From: Nautilus pompilius
Lineage: Eukaryota > Mollusca > Cephalopoda > Nautilida > Nautilidae
DNA: 64,000 nucleotides
Assembly: GCA_018389105.1 (NCBI GenBank)
Contig: JACATO010000334.1
Coordinates: 1,364,001-1,428,000, forward strand
Direction of reading: 5' to 3'
In this document: positions 61,873 through 64,000 of the stretch, in pieces
Position numbering within the stretch: position 1 is the stretch's first letter
Layout of the letters: every line of letters starts with the position of its first letter
Notes under the pieces: generated by a model
What the model was told of the DNA's origin: nothing
What the model saw: the letters and a program-made list of their open reading frames with translations, nothing else
Databases searched by the model: none
Translations under genes and position numbers: made by a program

Positions 61873-62320
61873 AGTTATGTCATTACAAGTTTATATCAAT
61901 CATTCTTTTGTTCTATAATTTATACTATTTAAAAGCTATAATGACTTTTCAAGTAAGGCGCAGTGCACGCTGACAGAAAGAGAGATTGCTATTTAAAAAA
62001 ACACCATCAGCAACTTGAAATTTTTAACAAGTGCATTCACTACACACTGCAAAGAGGCCAGAAGACTGGGGAAATACAGATTATTTAAAAAACGCACGAA
62101 GAGACAGGAAGTGAAATCCAGATGAGAGGACAAATATATCACACTGTTAAGAAAATGGAAAAAGAATACCATAGCTTCAGAAAACCGGGCAGGTGAACAA
62201 GAAATCCCGGTGCCTTGACAGCAGTAAAAGAGGTGTCTTAGGTCGACCTGCTGTTGGTTTAGATTGTTTTGTGGCTGTGAAAAAAAAAATAACAAACACC
62301 GACTAGGTCTTAAAATAGAG
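61873..62320. other. Intergenic stretch, nothing recognised
   Basis: AT-rich sequence between the polypyrimidine block and the Tc1-like relic; it may contain the unrecognised 5' part of that element. Confidence 0.4.
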
Positions 62321-62324
62321 CGAG

Positions 62325-62975
62325 AATGGTGCGGCTTGAGCGGGAAAGACTACACAAACATTGGACTGTACAAGACTGGACTAAAGTGTTATAAAGTGTG
62401 ATTGAGGTGTTCGGATCTATACATAGGATGTTTGTGCATAGACAAGTTGGCAGATGGTTGTCAGATCGAGGTGTTGCTGTTCCTGCAGCTAAACAAAGGA
62501 AGCTGGTTTGGAATGTTTTTGGAGTTGGCGATCCTTGTACAATAAATGAAGGGTTGCCAAAGAAGCGAGACCACGGCGTTCTGCCATTCGATTCTTTCTG
62601 ACAGTCGACTAATAGGAGCAGGGGTCGTTCTGCAACAAGACAATGGCCCTATGGACACTTCCAAGTTATAAAGACAATACGTGGAGAGCAAAGAAGGGCA
62701 GGATGCCCATCACAACACGGCTTAGCGGCCACAGTCCCCAGATCCTTTAAAATTTAAATTGAATAAACTCGACAGAGATGTCAGAGGAAAGAATACACGT
62801 TACACAACACAGTTATTGGAATATCTTCAGGCAGCAAAGAACTCGATAAACCCTTTGGCAGAGTTATTGATAGACTTTCCAGAATTTCCAAAGCCATTAT
62901 CTGCAGCTATTAGGGGCTATTTTGATGAAACAAGTTTCAGTCACATTTTATTAGATATGCGGCTTTTAAAATAAT
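62325..62975 (+). mobile_element. Tc1-like DNA transposon relic (C-terminal half of transposase)
   Basis: Plus strand: VRLERERLHKHWTVQDWTKV (about 62328-62390) matches R-x-x-x-A-x-x-H-x-x-W-T-x-x-D-W-x-x-V. The second-aspartate segment is lost just before IEVFGSIHRMFVHRQVG (about 62400-62450). WNVFGVGDPCTINEGLPKKR follows (about 62508-62570). Then VVLQQDNGPMDTSKL appears (about 62625-62665; family V-x-Q-Q-D-N-D-P-K-H-T-S-K), and LDRDVRGKN with LQAAKNSINPLAEL (about 62765-62870), the C-terminal end. There are several frame changes. It differs clearly from the relics near 1 kb and 56 kb, so this is a third Tc1-like lineage or age class. Confidence 0.75.
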
Positions 62976-63820
62976 TATTCGAATTGTTGAATCTTACATT
63001 CATTGTGTTATTCCTAGAAATAAAATGGTTTTACTATTCTTTTTTTTTTAAAAAAAAAATATGTTAGCATTTTTTTCACGACTTGTAGAGAGAGAGGGTG
63101 GGTGGTGTGTTAATCGTGGAAGATGAACGATAAAACAAGGCCCTGATACAGTGGAAATGCTGTGAAAGATGCTCTATTTTCAAAGAAAGTTCTAACTGTA
63201 GTATTTGGTGAATCCAGGGCTTCTATCTCGTATCATAGTTCTTCTCGTGTAGCTATTGCCTTTGTTTTTGACGTCCGTACTAATTCTGCGCGTGGCTACC
63301 CATATTTGTGGTAGGTTTCTGACTGGCACCGACTGCGGAACTTCGCTCGTTCTTCGGTCAACGTCCGCGAGCCGTTCTAACCTACAAGAAGCTCAGGATA
63401 TGTGCTCACGAGGCAACTCTACAGAAGCCGTCGGCAAAAGTTTTCAAAACGAATGGCAGAACCACTTATTAAAAAAAGCAGTTTTCTTCACCACTTTGCA
63501 CACACTCGGCTCTCTTACATCGTGACGGAATTTCATGGCGGTGACTAAGAAGTCGCCAGCGGCCATTAAAATCGCTCGAGGTCGGTGACTCGAGAAGCTG
63601 TGTTTTTTGTTGTTTTTTTCTTCTTCTTCCAGAAATTCAGAGCAACAGACACTGGATATTTTACCGTGAAATGAAACGGATGTAGGCAATTGCATTGCAA
63701 AGAATCCAGGATGTAAGGCTGCCCGTCAAAAAAAAAGAGCTTTTTAAAAGGGGAGGGGAGCTGTGAACTTGGCGAAACCGGATATGCTTTTTGACTTTAT
63801 ATTGATATTATATTATGCAG
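62976..63820. other. Intergenic stretch, nothing recognised
   Basis: Homopolymer T/A at 63041-63060; otherwise no feature. Open frames here show no protein-like pattern. Confidence 0.4.
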
Positions 63821-64000
63821 ATGATCCGACTGATGACGATGAGGGGGACCCCCCAGATGATGTCACTGGGGGAGCAGCTGTGCAAGATGTTCCCAGGTTC
63901 CCTTGAATTACACGCTGATAGCACACCAGAGGCCGTGCCCGGCACTCATTCTTCTGAAGACAAGGTTCTTGATTGTCAGAATACGCGAAGGCCAACCGGT
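63821..64000 (+). CDS. Possible partial exon running off the right edge
   Basis: After TTGATATTATATTATGCAG, a plausible splice acceptor, the frame starting ATGATCCGACTG stays open for 60 codons to the last base of the window. It contains QMMSLGEQLCKMFPGSLELH then ADSTPEAVPGTHSSEDKVLD. I recognise no family. A second frame at the same acceptor gives an acidic 30-residue stretch (DPTDDDEGDPPDD). Length and lack of context make a chance frame quite possible. Confidence 0.22.
   Translation, partial: MIRLMTMRGTPQMMSLGEQLCKMFPGSLELHADSTPEAVPGTHSSEDKVLDCQNTRRPTG

Noticed and set aside
61128-61874. 248-codon open frame of Ser, Leu, Pro and Phe
   Set aside because: It is translation of a polypyrimidine tandem repeat.
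1-64000. Retroviral, LTR, Polinton or CRISPR structures
   Set aside because: No capsid, protease, integrase or paired long terminal repeats were recognised, and no regularly spaced direct repeats beyond microsatellites and the polypyrimidine block.

Overview
The window is animal nuclear DNA. It has spliced genes with long introns, GT-AG splice signals, microsatellites, and many decayed DNA transposons, LINE pieces and tRNA-derived SINEs. A Shaw/Kv3-like potassium channel, a GT92 glycosyltransferase and a FLYWCH/MULE fossil together suggest a lophotrochozoan, most likely a mollusc. That placement is an inference from gene families and general texture, not from a diagnostic sequence.

Two host genes can be supported, both on the minus strand. 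The first is a two-exon voltage-gated K+ channel. Exon 1 (29095-29640) carries the T1 domain and exon 2 (8547-9449) carries S1-S6; a 19.6-kb phase-0 intron separates them. The predicted product is 482 aa. The second is a two-exon type II membrane glycosyltransferase of family GT92. Exon 1 (60016-60527) carries the cytosolic tail, membrane anchor and stem; exon 2 (48295-49243) carries the catalytic domain; a 10.8-kb phase-2 intron separates them. The predicted product is 486 aa. Nothing in the sequence links the two genes functionally.

Layout. 0.6-3.2 kb: minus-strand relics of a Tc1-like and a pogo/Tigger-like transposon. 4.9-6.7 kb: two SINEs and a CR1-like LINE fragment. 8.5-29.6 kb: the K+ channel gene, whose intron holds a mariner bounded by TA (12785-14042), a hAT element with 8-bp target duplications (17859-20557) and a third SINE. 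34 kb: another tRNA-like SINE. 36.3-38.2 kb: a Tx1/L1-like LINE ORF2 relic. 41.5-42.9 kb: a FLYWCH/MULE relic. 48.3-60.5 kb: the GT92 gene, with a Tc1-like relic and SINE-like heads in its intron. 61.1-61.9 kb: a long polypyrimidine block. 62.3-63.0 kb: another Tc1-like relic. The right edge has an open frame that runs off the window.

Two points stand out. The K+ channel has an unusual voltage sensor: aligned without gaps to Kv3, its S4 lacks the first two gating arginines and the sixth charge, while the charge-transfer centre, selectivity filter and T1 zinc site are kept. The window also changes composition near 25.35 kb, inside the channel intron. To the left CpG is rare and DNA is AT-rich, apart from the 5' part of the hAT element. 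To the right CpG is common. The two exons of one gene therefore have very different base composition. I found no retrovirus, LTR element, Polinton, CRISPR array or toxin gene.
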